A stretch of DNA of 64,000 nt from Protopterus annectens (taxonomy: Eukaryota; Chordata; Ceratodontiformes; Protopteridae), in the NCBI RefSeq assembly GCF_019279795.1, contig NC_056725.1, forward strand, positions 1,615,700,301-1,615,764,300, in the 5' to 3' direction. Both the position numbers and the translations under genes were made by a program. Below are positions 56,040 through 64,000 of this stretch, in pieces (the stretch's first letter is position 1; every line of letters begins with the position of its first letter). Below the pieces are notes generated by a model. It did not search any database. It saw only the letters and a list, made by a program, of their open reading frames with translations, and had not been told where the DNA came from.

Positions 56040-56660
56040 AGTTGTGTACCTAACCAGGCATATCCAACAATTGGAATCTCTACAGAGGTTCCTCTCTAAA
56101 ATAATACAAGGCTTAAGTAAAATGTCCTATGCAGACCGCCTCAAGCTTCAGTCCCTATATTCTGTCTCCTACTGGCTTTTGAGGGGATAGCTATGCCTGA
56201 CATACAGGGCATTGTCAGACCCCATTCTGATGGACCTCCTGCATATCTGCAAAACAAACAGCACCAGAATTACCTGTTCTAAAGGCTTAAACCTTGCCTG
56301 TGATATAAATAGGACCTGCTGGAGAGACAGGTATGTATCCCAGAGATCACCCTGTCTCTGGAACAGGCTCCCCATGCATGTGAAGCAGTGTTCCTCCCTA
56401 ACCCAATTCAACTGCAACTTGAACAACTGGATGGGAAACAGGACATTTATCTCTGGTTTGGCACCTATGTCTCTAATGGACACAGGCAACCTGTAAATGA
56501 TTCATATCCCAAGCCCAAGCTTGTAAATGTGTCATCTCCCAAGCCCCTGCTTACACTTATCAAGGGTATTAGAACTTGTCAGAGATTTAGGATGCATGCA
56601 TAGGCTTAAACGGCCCTTGTGGTCATTAGCCTAGTAAACACCTATGAACCTAAGCTTCAT
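56040..56660 (+). mobile_element. LINE ORF2 C-terminus and 3' end
   Basis: IQQLESLQRFLSKIIQG, a stop near 56190, then LCLTYRALSDPILMDLLHIC, INRTCWRDRYVSQR and LWNRLPMHVKQ, and the family tail (TAGCCTAGTAAACACCTATGAACC, 56628-56651, shown here in two parts: TAGCCTAGTAAACACC and TATGAACC). Same family as 38600 and 42810. Confidence 0.82.
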
Positions 56661-56679
56661 TGTCTTGGGACTGTACTTT

Positions 56680-57990
56680 TAGTTTACATCTTTTCCTCTC
56701 AGTCTTTCCACAGCTTTAAGAGTTTTAAATAAGTGCCTTGTTTTATCTGTAGCTTTTTGCAAACTTCAAGACATTCACATGTTCCCCTATTTGGATTTCC
56801 TCATTTCAGCCCCCTCTGTCCAAGACATCCTAGCAGCTTTTCAATTCAGTATTCATCTTTTCTGCAGCCTGGGTTTTAAAATAACCTTTAAAATTCTTGT
56901 TTAAACCCCCTCTCATGAGACAGTGTTTCTAAGGTGCCTCCTAGGCACTTCCCTGTCCACTGCTTTCATTCCTCTGGACAAAGTATTTTCTTTCCAGCTT
57001 AATTTCTTGAATCTTTCCCAATAAAACATGCCCAAAACTACAGTTACCCAAAATTCTGTATTACATGGGTTTATCCATTCTAATGCTAACACTTGCCAAA
57101 TTCCATGTGTGAAAAACACAGTAGGACCTCAAATCAGTCTGGGTCCTGCATCTTCATCCTTATGTTTTACAATCCCAATGCTCAATTTCATCAAGCATGA
57201 ACTCCTAAGGTGGGTCATTCAGATTATATTAAATCCTGGCATTCCTCCCCCCCCTTCTGCCCAGTTGGTCACAAAAGACACGTTGCACTTTGCATGGAGA
57301 TCAGTCTCTCAGGGCATCAAGGTTCAGGGCATTTGGGAGCCCTATTTCAGGAAAAAGCATAAACATCTCAAGGAGGTAATGACTCTTATAAAAGCTAATT
57401 TCTGAAACAGCCCTGCACCCCTGTTAGTAATAACAAACAACACAACAGTACCACAGTGATCTGTTATATAAACAAATGGGGGGGGGCAATATAATACCCC
57501 CTTTCCAGGCTAGCCATGATAACCTAGGAGCTGGCAGTTTGGAACAATTTGACTCTACTGGCCACATATATCCTGTTTGCAGAACACAATGAACACTTTG
57601 AGCAGATCCAGGGTAGACCTTCACAAATGGATGCTGCACCCAGAGGTCTTCCAGGACATTGTATACCTTTGGGGAAGTCCCTTAATAGATCTCTTTGCCT
57701 TCTATCTCATCAGACAACTAAATCAGTTCTGTTCCAAGACATTGTGCAAAAAAGGCCTGGAAAACAGATGCGTTTTCATTTTGTTGGATGAGGATGCTCT
57801 TTCCTGCCTTTTCCTCCTTTCCTCTGATATCGAAAGTCCTTCTAAAAATCAAGATGGACTTGCTAAAATGCTTCTGGCCACCCCCCCTTTTGGCCCAGAC
57901 AGTATTGGTTCTCCTTTTTCATATATGTGGCTAGGAGTAAGTATCAAAAAAATTAATCACATTGGGAATCGACACATATAGAACAGGGGA
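56680..57990 (+). pseudogene. DIRS-like RT, RNase H and downstream segment (second remnant)
   Basis: RT end: FPYLDFLISAPSVQDILAAF, with one Asp missing from the usual YLDD box, then LFCSLGFKI. Next PLDKVFSFQ and a RNase H region at 57180-57400 (ELLRWVIQIILNPG, HFAWRSVSQGIKVQGIWEP, HLKEVMTLIKA). Then LSRSRVDLHKWMLHPEVFQD and LIDLFAFYLIRQLNQFCSK at 57590-57760. It differs from the 49650 element in signature residues, so it is a second DIRS family. No recombinase is visible. Confidence 0.78.
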
Positions 57991-58140
57991 GTGCTAATCT
58001 GCCCCAACATTGTATTAAAACATTTAAGACATAAATCACCATGCCATAGGAAAATGATGTGCATTGAATTTTAGTCTGAAAACATGCCACCTTAAACATT
58101 CAGTGGATTATTAAGCAATAATCCTTGGCTATGCATAGGT

Positions 58141-58231
58141 ATATCAAGATTTACCCATGGTTGGTGTGGTTTGATCATGAGGGCAAAGCCCAGGTGATTA
58201 AACAAAGCCAACTGTGGGTAAATCTTGATAT
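58141..58231. repeat. 91-bp hairpin
   Basis: Terminal arms ATATCAAGATTTACCCA (58141-58157) and TGGGTAAATCTTGATAT (58215-58231) are perfect. The interior also pairs loosely (GTTTGATCA/TGATTAAAC, GGGCAAAGCCC loop). Probably a tiny MITE. Confidence 0.85.
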
Positions 58232-59251
58232 TCCCGCAAACAGGAGAGGATTAATGTTATTATGCAATGACATTATTTAAGAAAGAAATCTTACCTTTTC
58301 TAAATAAAGTCATTGTATTAAAAGACTCTAGTGCCCTTCCACCATCTTCTAGTAGTTTGGGGCACTTAACTGATGTACTGCACTTGCTGTGCCTTTAACA
58401 GCTCCACAGAAAGTTATTGTATTTTGTGCCTACCCCCCCCCCCGCACTAATCTTTGAGTACTGAAAATATTAAGTAAGTTGCTGTGGAACTGATTGTACA
58501 GATCCCAAAATAGAAAGCTGAGATATTTTTTTATTTTGTTTTTTTTTTTTTGTTTTGTTATTTTTTTTTTTAATATGTATACTTTTGTAACCTGCTCAGT
58601 GGAGCAGACTATTAGTTTAAGATTTTTTAAAGCAGCTTGAATTCGCCACTTAGCAGCTTGGAAGAAATAAGCTAAACTGCTTTATAAAAAGACACCAGAT
58701 TCAATAAAGCCTATACTAAGTGTACACAATATGTATTCAAAAACATTCTTATCACTTTTTTTGTGCTTTCTAGTCTACACTTTGTGGTAAACTTTATGAA
58801 TCCCTGTCAATATTTAAAGCTGCAAGGACATCAGTAATTAAACTAAAATTAGGAGGAGGAAGGTGTGAATTATGTCTGTTTTGTCTGTGCACTCAAAATG
58901 GTATACACTTAGTGTAAGCGTTTTGAATCCCAGGGATAGTCTGCACCACTGAGCAGGTTACAAAGATTGTGTTAAGGTGCAGATTCCAACAGAGAAACAG
59001 GACACACAGCAACTTGACTTCTTTCTCTTGATATATACTGGATTTACAGTGGGCATGTGGTTGAGGTGTTCAATTAGCGTGCTCGCTTTTGAATAGTAAT
59101 GAGCACTTATTGTATAATTTTGTATAATAAAGGAAATTATTTAGAATACAAGTCTTTTTAAAACAGCCATCAATTCTTACTACCAATATAGCTTCATGGG
59201 TCTGATTGTTAAGTTTATGACCTACTGTCCTTTAAGAAACTTGACAAGAAA
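58232..59251. other. Non-coding AT-rich region
   Basis: C-run at 58433-58443 and T-rich stretches at 58526-58574. Nothing coding. Confidence 0.5.

Positions 59252-59325
<74 letters not shown>
59252..59325. repeat. (GT)n microsatellite
   Basis: About 36 GT units. Confidence 0.97.
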
Positions 59326-59327
<2 letters not shown>

Positions 59328-59493
59328 CGCACATGCGCACATCCATGCATATGTGTGAATATTTGTGTGTTTATATTTTTGTAATCCAGGAATTCCATTA
59401 AGAAACAATACTGAAGATAAGTTTCATCTGAAATAAAAATTTTACTTAGATACATTTTAGATTGCCAAAACCTCTATAAATATATCTGCAATG

Positions 59494-59802
59494 TTTGGTG
59501 CACATTACAGGTTAATTTTACACTGCATGGATATTAAGTCCATAAATTTGTTATATCAGCAGAAAAACTTAGTAAACACCTATTTTAGAAAAACTAAGTA
59601 AACACCTGTTTTAGAACAATGCTTAGAGTTATATTTGACTACGTCAGCTTAGAGGGCAATGGCTTACAGAACAGTATAATAATGAAGTATTTCCTGTATA
59701 ATGTCAGACAAATTTCTGAACTGCATTTTTGTCTCCTTGTACAAGAATAAAGGAACCTTAACTGAACCTTGGCTGCATTGATCTTTGATTTTTCCTTTGA
59801 CA
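59494..59802 (+). repeat. Retroviral 5' LTR (start uncertain)
   Basis: End CCTTTGACA at 59802, AATAAA at 59746-59751, a TATA-like TATAATA near 59676. A U3 tandem duplication of 26 bp (59563-59588, 59589-59614; AGTAAACACCT in each) looks enhancer-like. The start, near TGTTTGGTGCACATT, is a guess because the U3 has diverged from the other LTR. Confidence 0.65.
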
Positions 59803-59978
59803 ATTTGGTCCTTCATTGACCGGAAACCTCTCGGTTATCCCGGATCAGACAGGCCTGATGGCTTGAATCCGTATGGAAGAAGTTACCGAAACGTTTCTTC
59901 TTGTTCGAAAAGACTGTTACTTCAGCGAACAAATCTGCAGTTCCATCTTCTACTCCTGTTCCTGTTTTACCGGCTGCC

Positions 59979-60839
59979 ATGGTTCAGACTTCGGACATGG
60001 TAAACGATGTTTCTAGCTTTAATATAAATAATTGGTTGGCTTACAACTTTACTTTTACACCACTAACTAATAATTTACCATTACGAGACCCAACCAGTGA
60101 TAGTGGCCAGTCTGACATTTCAGTTAACTTAAAAGTTTTCGACAATTTGCTTGTGAAACTTAGGAAGACTCAGCTGGAAATTTCTTATTTCCAGGAATGC
60201 CTTAAGCTTAAGATTGTCCCTAAAGGCTTAAGACACTTTCAGTACCCTACTGGTTTGGAGGCTAATTCACCATTTCACAGGGATCTACTTGCCTTATTTG
60301 ACTGTCAAATGTTGGAACTGCTTGATTTAATGATCAGACACTATTCCTTGTTGGTGGATAAGTTTAGTAAGCAGGTGCGTGATTTGGATGAAAGGGTTAG
60401 ACTGGGTGTTGAATTTTTTCGTTACAAATTTGAATATAATAGGATCTTTTTCAGTATTGATCAGTACTTAAATAAACTTAGGCACAACAAAGTTAAGAAG
60501 GTGGATAGAGACATTAAGGCATATAATGATGGAACAGCATACCCACGTCCATCTCCTGCTCAGGTTTGGCACGGTCCTACCTTTCTGGATCATCCTCCCA
60601 TAAATAAGAGAACTAATTTATCGGATAAAGTGGACGACCAGGTTATGGACAATCCCACTCCTACTGTTACCAACTCTGCAGACACTATTCAAACTGTACC
60701 GAGTAGGGGTGAGACGTCACAACATGACAATAGACTTGGTCATTATAATTTGAGATCCCATGACCCTAATTTTTTAGGAGCAAGACAAAAACAGCAGACA
60801 GGATATTACAATCAGAAGAAGAAACAGAAGTACATATAA
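59979..60839 (+). CDS. Penelope-like ORF1, intact frame
   Basis: The first ATG is at 59979 (MVQTSDMVNDVSSFNINNW). The 26 codons before it are open, but the leading ones lie in the target duplication. The middle has a helical, probably coiled region: VKLRKTQLEISYFQECLKLK, VPKGLRHFQYPTG, then LLALFDCQMLELLDLMIRHY and a long charged helix (FSKQVRDLDERVRLGVEFF). The C-terminus is Arg/Lys/Gln-rich (RQKQQTGYYNQKKKQKY), likely nucleic-acid binding. The motif pattern (CLKLKIVPKGLR) is typical of ORF1 proteins of vertebrate Penelope-like elements. A role in RNP assembly is inferred. 286 codons without a stop. Confidence 0.82.
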   Translation: MVQTSDMVNDVSSFNINNWLAYNFTFTPLTNNLPLRDPTSDSGQSDISVNLKVFDNLLVKLRKTQLEISYFQECLKLKIVPKGLRHFQYPTGLEANSPFHRDLLALFDCQMLELLDLMIRHYSLLVDKFSKQVRDLDERVRLGVEFFRYKFEYNRIFFSIDQYLNKLRHNKVKKVDRDIKAYNDGTAYPRPSPAQVWHGPTFLDHPPINKRTNLSDKVDDQVMDNPTPTVTNSADTIQTVPSRGETSQHDNRLGHYNLRSHDPNFLGARQKQQTGYYNQKKKQKYI

Positions 60840-62748
60840 CTTCTGATTTAAATTTCAATGTTTGTGATCTTGGAAATTTTATCGATCAAGCTGGGTTATC
60901 TGGAACTTATGTTCCTATTTCTTCACCTGTTTGCACTAGTTTTTTTACTATGACGAACGTTTGTGATGTTGATGACAATAATGTTTTAAATAATGTTTCA
61001 AATGAGGACATTGATGTTGCACCACCTAGTAATTTGACTATTCTTAATAAAGTGGTGACTTTAGAGTATATAACTTCTCTTCAGCTGACATCTCACCGGA
61101 CTTGGTAGAGTTGTTATCTAAGGGCTACACGTACGTTCCACCTCAGAGATTAGATTTGGTTAAAACTATTATCGACTTAGTTGTATATTAGAAAACTTAA
61201 TCTTAATTTAATAATAGGTAACATGAATATGTCTGATACTAACAGCTTCAGGATTCCTAGTGTATTTAATCCCCCGCTACACCCCTTGTTACAAATTTTC
61301 GAACTTATTAGTGAACTGGACATTCGTAAAAAATTCCAGTCGGTGACATATGGGGGTTTTTATGGTAACAACTTTAAGGCGGAAAAGGAAGGTCTTGATT
61401 TTTATCAAATTTAATGACATCAGGTTTTGTAAACCAGATAAGGGTTGTGGTGTTATTGTTTTTGACAACACCAATTACAGTGTAAGGATGCTTCAGTTAT
61501 TGAATTCTCCCTCTTACGCTGTCAGTTCAAGATCTGAAATTAATAATGCATACCACATTATTAAAAACTCTATTTGAAGGTTGAATTACTCAGAATATTT
61601 ACAACTTTATGTCAATATCATACCCCAAATTTCCATGTTTATTTGGTATACCTAAAATTCACAAGGATTTAACTAATCCTCCTATGCGTCCCCTTGTGGA
61701 CAGTAGAGGATCTCCCACCTATCCTTGTGCTAAAGTTGTGGATTCTATTCTCCAGAAATACTTGGTTAACTTGAACCAAATTTGCAAGGATTCTTGGAAG
61801 TTCTTGGACAAAATTAACAATTTAGAGGTCAGTTTGAGATACAACTTTTTAACTATCGATGTTAAAGACCTCTATACATGTATCCCACATGAAATCACCC
61901 TTGAGTGGGTTATTGAAATGTTAAGACTTCAAGGCAGCACTTGTAATGAGTTGGAGTTAGTCCAGGAATTGTTGGACATCATTCTGGACAACAACTATTT
62001 TTTGTTTGAGGGTAATTTTTACCTTCAGAAAGTGGGTGTAGCTATGGGCTCCCCTTGTGGTGCCAGTGTTGCCAATATGGTGATGGCCCACTGGGAACAT
62101 CTATTTGTTCTTAATAATTGTGAACTCAAGGATAAGTTAATATTCTATACTCGTTATTTTGACGATATTTTTATTTTACTGGATGGTGATAGTTCTGTTG
62201 GTGAATCAGTGGTTGAGTACTTTAACGGGACTACTCACTTTTTGAAGTTCACTCATACATTTAACACAGAGTCCATTGCTTACTTGGACATACTTTTGTC
62301 TAAGGATTATTCTATACAAAAACTTAAAGCTACTATTTTCAGAAAGAGCACATACTCTAACTCATTTTTACATTTTTCTAGCTGCCACCCACTGCCTCAA
62401 AAATGGGCTATTGTAAAGGGCCAACTGGTCAGGGCAGCCCGTATTATTACTTTAGACAAGGACTTCCTCGCTGAATGTATGCATTTGAGAGATATGTTTG
62501 TCCACCGTGGGTACCCTGAATACATGGTTGACGAAATTATTGAGGAGGTTGTAGGTAAATGTCAGAGACAATTTTATAAACCATTATTAAATAATGGTTT
62601 TGATTCATGTGATGAAGCAGTCAGTACTCATTTAGTGTCACCTGTAGTTTCTGTTGACTCCCAAATAACAAATACATTAGGGGCCACTTTTGTGACAATG
62701 TTTAACCTTAACAGTAGAGACTCTTTCCAGATCTTGATTAAAAACTGA
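60780..62748 (+). pseudogene. Penelope-like reverse transcriptase, frameshifted
   Basis: The frame overlaps the end of ORF1. N-terminal pieces: LVELLSKGYTYVPPQRLDLV (after a shift near 61080), FNPPLHPLLQIFELISELDI (61181-61414), KPDKGCGVIVFDNTNY (about 61430-61480). The main frame 61609-62748 has PKFPCLFGIPKIHK, MRPLVDSRGSPTYPCA, FLTIDVKDLYTCIP (block A Asp), VGVAMGSPCGASVANMVMA and YTRYFDDIFILLDG (both catalytic Asp present), then AYLDILLS and FRKSTYSNSFLHF. A stop at 62746 and shifts before the endonuclease. The catalytic core is intact but the polyprotein cannot be made without 4-5 corrections. Confidence 0.9.
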
Positions 62749-62873
62749 GCAATTTTTAAGAATGACAATAGTGTATATCAAAGTGTAGGTGATCGGCCAG
62801 TGGTTGTATATATAAAAGGGGCAAGAACCTTAAAGCATACTTTGAACATCATTCAAATTCAAATGTAAGGACA

Positions 62874-63329
62874 GTGGGTATGTATAAATGTCAAGCTTGC
62901 AACTACTGTTCGTACATTATTGAATCTAATAGATTTACAACTCACAATCAACAATACAATTTGAAGTTGAGAGTAAACTGTAACTCAAAAATGGTAGTGT
63001 ATTTAGCCCAGTGTCAGTCATGTTCAGCCTTCTACGTTGGAAAAACTGAGAGAAGGCTGTGTGACCGTATGTATGAGCATATTTATGCTATAAGAAAGCA
63101 GAAACTTGAAAATGCACTGGCAAAACGTAATTCACTATATCCTAATCACCCTTTTAAATTTATAATTATAGATCAAATCTCTCACAACCCTCGTGGAGGT
63201 CCTGATTTATTTAGACTAGAAGAATTAGAGCTTTTTTGGCAGATTAGGTTCAATGCGTATAACGTACCTTGGTTGAATGAGGGTTGCTCGATCAGTAGCA
63301 CCCTTAAAATTAAAAGTCTTTTAAGATGA
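62874..63329 (+). CDS. Penelope-like GIY-YIG endonuclease domain
   Basis: Open frame with a Cys-rich lead (MYKCQACNYCSYI) and the GIY-YIG fold motifs: VVYLAQCQSCSAFYVGKTER (the GIY and YIG tyrosines), LCDRMYEH (conserved Arg and His) and FRLEELELFWQIRFNA (conserved Glu). It would nick target DNA for target-primed reverse transcription. In the family it is fused C-terminal to RT; here a frame break around 62750-62870 separates them. The start is therefore not a true initiation site. Confidence 0.88.
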   Translation: MGMYKCQACNYCSYIIESNRFTTHNQQYNLKLRVNCNSKMVVYLAQCQSCSAFYVGKTERRLCDRMYEHIYAIRKQKLENALAKRNSLYPNHPFKFIIIDQISHNPRGGPDLFRLEELELFWQIRFNAYNVPWLNEGCSISSTLKIKSLLR

Positions 63330-63566
63330 TTTATTTTATTGTTTTTTATGTTTCATTTGAATATTTTAGTGTGTATTTCAATGTGTTTTACCACTTACAA
63401 TTATTGTTGTTTTTCACATGGAACTTGTTTAGTAGTAATGTTTAGGTATATTAATTGTAAGAGAGGTGCTTGTAGGTAGTGTGTTTGCCCCTTTAAATGA
63501 GCTGTTTGAATTTATTGATTGATTAACTACTTTATTTAAGGACTGTGTTATGTGGTCACTTTATGT
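63330..63566 (+). other. Penelope-like 3' UTR
   Basis: AT-rich, no coding signal. It belongs to the element ending at 63658. Confidence 0.6.
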
Positions 63567-63597
63567 CTAAAGAAGTTTGTCATTTTAACAAACGAAA
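63567..63597 (+). ncRNA. Hammerhead-ribozyme-like motif, degenerate
   Basis: CTAAAGA (consensus CUGANGA, third base changed) at 63567-63573, stem II GTTTGT (63575-63580) / ACAAAC (63588-63593), then GAAA (63594-63597). Hammerhead ribozymes are known in Penelope-like elements. The core change suggests loss of activity. Confidence 0.5.
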
Positions 63598-63770
63598 GCG
63601 CTTAACTCATTAAAGCTTTGTGGTACCGTCCTGCAGTCTGTTCCTTCATTTTGCATTATTGTTCGAAAAGACCTCCGACTGAATTGTCGTATAAACAGAG
63701 GCCGGCCACTTTCTGATCTGCGGCTGACGGGCAGGTTTCAATCAGACCGGGGTGATCAATTGCTGAGGCT

Positions 63771-63779
63771 CAGGTAAGG
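63771..63779 (+). promoter_or_regulatory. Retroviral leader splice donor
   Basis: CAG before GTAAGG, in the same place and context as in the minus-strand copy (GCTCAGGTAAGGTGA). Confidence 0.65.
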
Positions 63780-63990
63780 TGATTCTACTTTTTTCTGTTT
63801 TAGATCAGGGACTTGATTGTATTTGTTCAGTCAGGATTTTTGTGTAAATCCAGGGACAGAAAAATTGCTATCTTGTCATAGATCAGGGAAACAGAATAAG
63901 TAGGCAGGTAGTCTGAAGGGACTATAAAATCTTCGTGGTACCACGTTAAAAATAAGAAGGGTTACGTAACATTCATAAGGTTAGGACAAA

Positions 63991-64000
63991 ATGGGTAATA
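63991..64000 (+). CDS. Start of retroviral gag, cut by window end
   Basis: ATGGGTAATA encodes Met-Gly-Asn, the same myristoylation-type start as gag at 19399. Only three codons are visible. Confidence 0.7.

Larger units (their letters stand above)
59915..63658 (+). mobile_element. Penelope-like element with GIY-YIG endonuclease, near full length
   Basis: A 3.74 kb insertion flanked by TTGTTCGAAAAGAC at 59901-59914 and 63659-63672. It holds ORF1 (59979-60839), RT region (about 60780-62748), endonuclease (62874-63329) and a 3' end with a hammerhead-like fold. The GIY-YIG plus ORF1 layout fits Neptune-type elements of amphibians and fish; exact clade is inference. Confidence 0.9.
59494..64000 (+). 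mobile_element. Endogenous retrovirus, 5' part, split by a Penelope insertion
   Basis: Same family as 17443-20374. LTR end at 59802, leader 59803-59914 continuing at 63673-63990, gag ATG at 63991. Without the inserted element the leader would be about 430 bp, matching 443 bp in the minus-strand copy. The rest lies beyond the window. Confidence 0.85.

Overview
The window looks like intergenic DNA from a non-mammalian vertebrate with a large, transposon-rich genome. The repertoire (CR1/L2-type LINEs, DIRS tyrosine-recombinase elements, a GIY-YIG Penelope-like element, a Gmr1-like Ty3/gypsy element with integrase before RT, PIF/Harbinger with a Myb-like partner, an endogenous retrovirus family, many tRNA-derived SINEs) fits lungfish or amphibians best. 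Coelacanth or cartilaginous fish cannot be excluded from sequence alone. I found no convincing host gene, no functional tRNA or rRNA gene and nothing prokaryotic.

Layout. 1-16.9 kb: a 4.15 kb segment (SINE, AT microsatellite, 3'-truncated antisense LINE, hairpin-rich tail) occurs twice, at 55-4209 and 8708-12842. Next to the copies lie the two halves of a PIF/Harbinger system: a transposase pseudogene (5134-6284, +) after copy A, and a two-exon Myb/SANT-like gene (15855-12801, -) after copy B. A 72-bp-arm foldback sits at 8244-8446. 16.9-20.4 kb: LINE 3' ends, then an internally deleted endogenous retrovirus (17443-20374, -) bounded by a 5-bp target duplication. 20.4-26.6 kb: low-coding DNA with microsatellites, SINEs and a second spliced Myb/SANT-like gene (25022-22980, -). 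26.6-34.6 kb: a degenerate LINE (+), a Gmr1-like gypsy element (-) and another LINE (-). 34.6-49.3 kb: mostly non-coding DNA with four LINE remnants and a (CA)n tract. 49.3-58 kb: a DIRS element flanked and interrupted by tandem arrays of 39-bp and 35-bp units, a foldback element, a Penelope-type terminal fragment, a LINE tail and a second DIRS remnant. 58-64 kb: a second retrovirus of the same family (+) whose leader is split by a nearly full-length Penelope-like element with a clean 14-bp target duplication. The retroviral gag starts in the last ten bases of the window.

How the parts relate. Almost all coding capacity is for mobile elements, and nearly every reading frame is broken. The best-preserved frames are the endonuclease of LINE copy B, the Penelope ORF1, RT and endonuclease segments, and the two Myb/SANT exons. 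The two retroviral copies serve as each other's reference: the uninterrupted leader of the minus-strand copy shows what the plus-strand leader looked like before the Penelope insertion.
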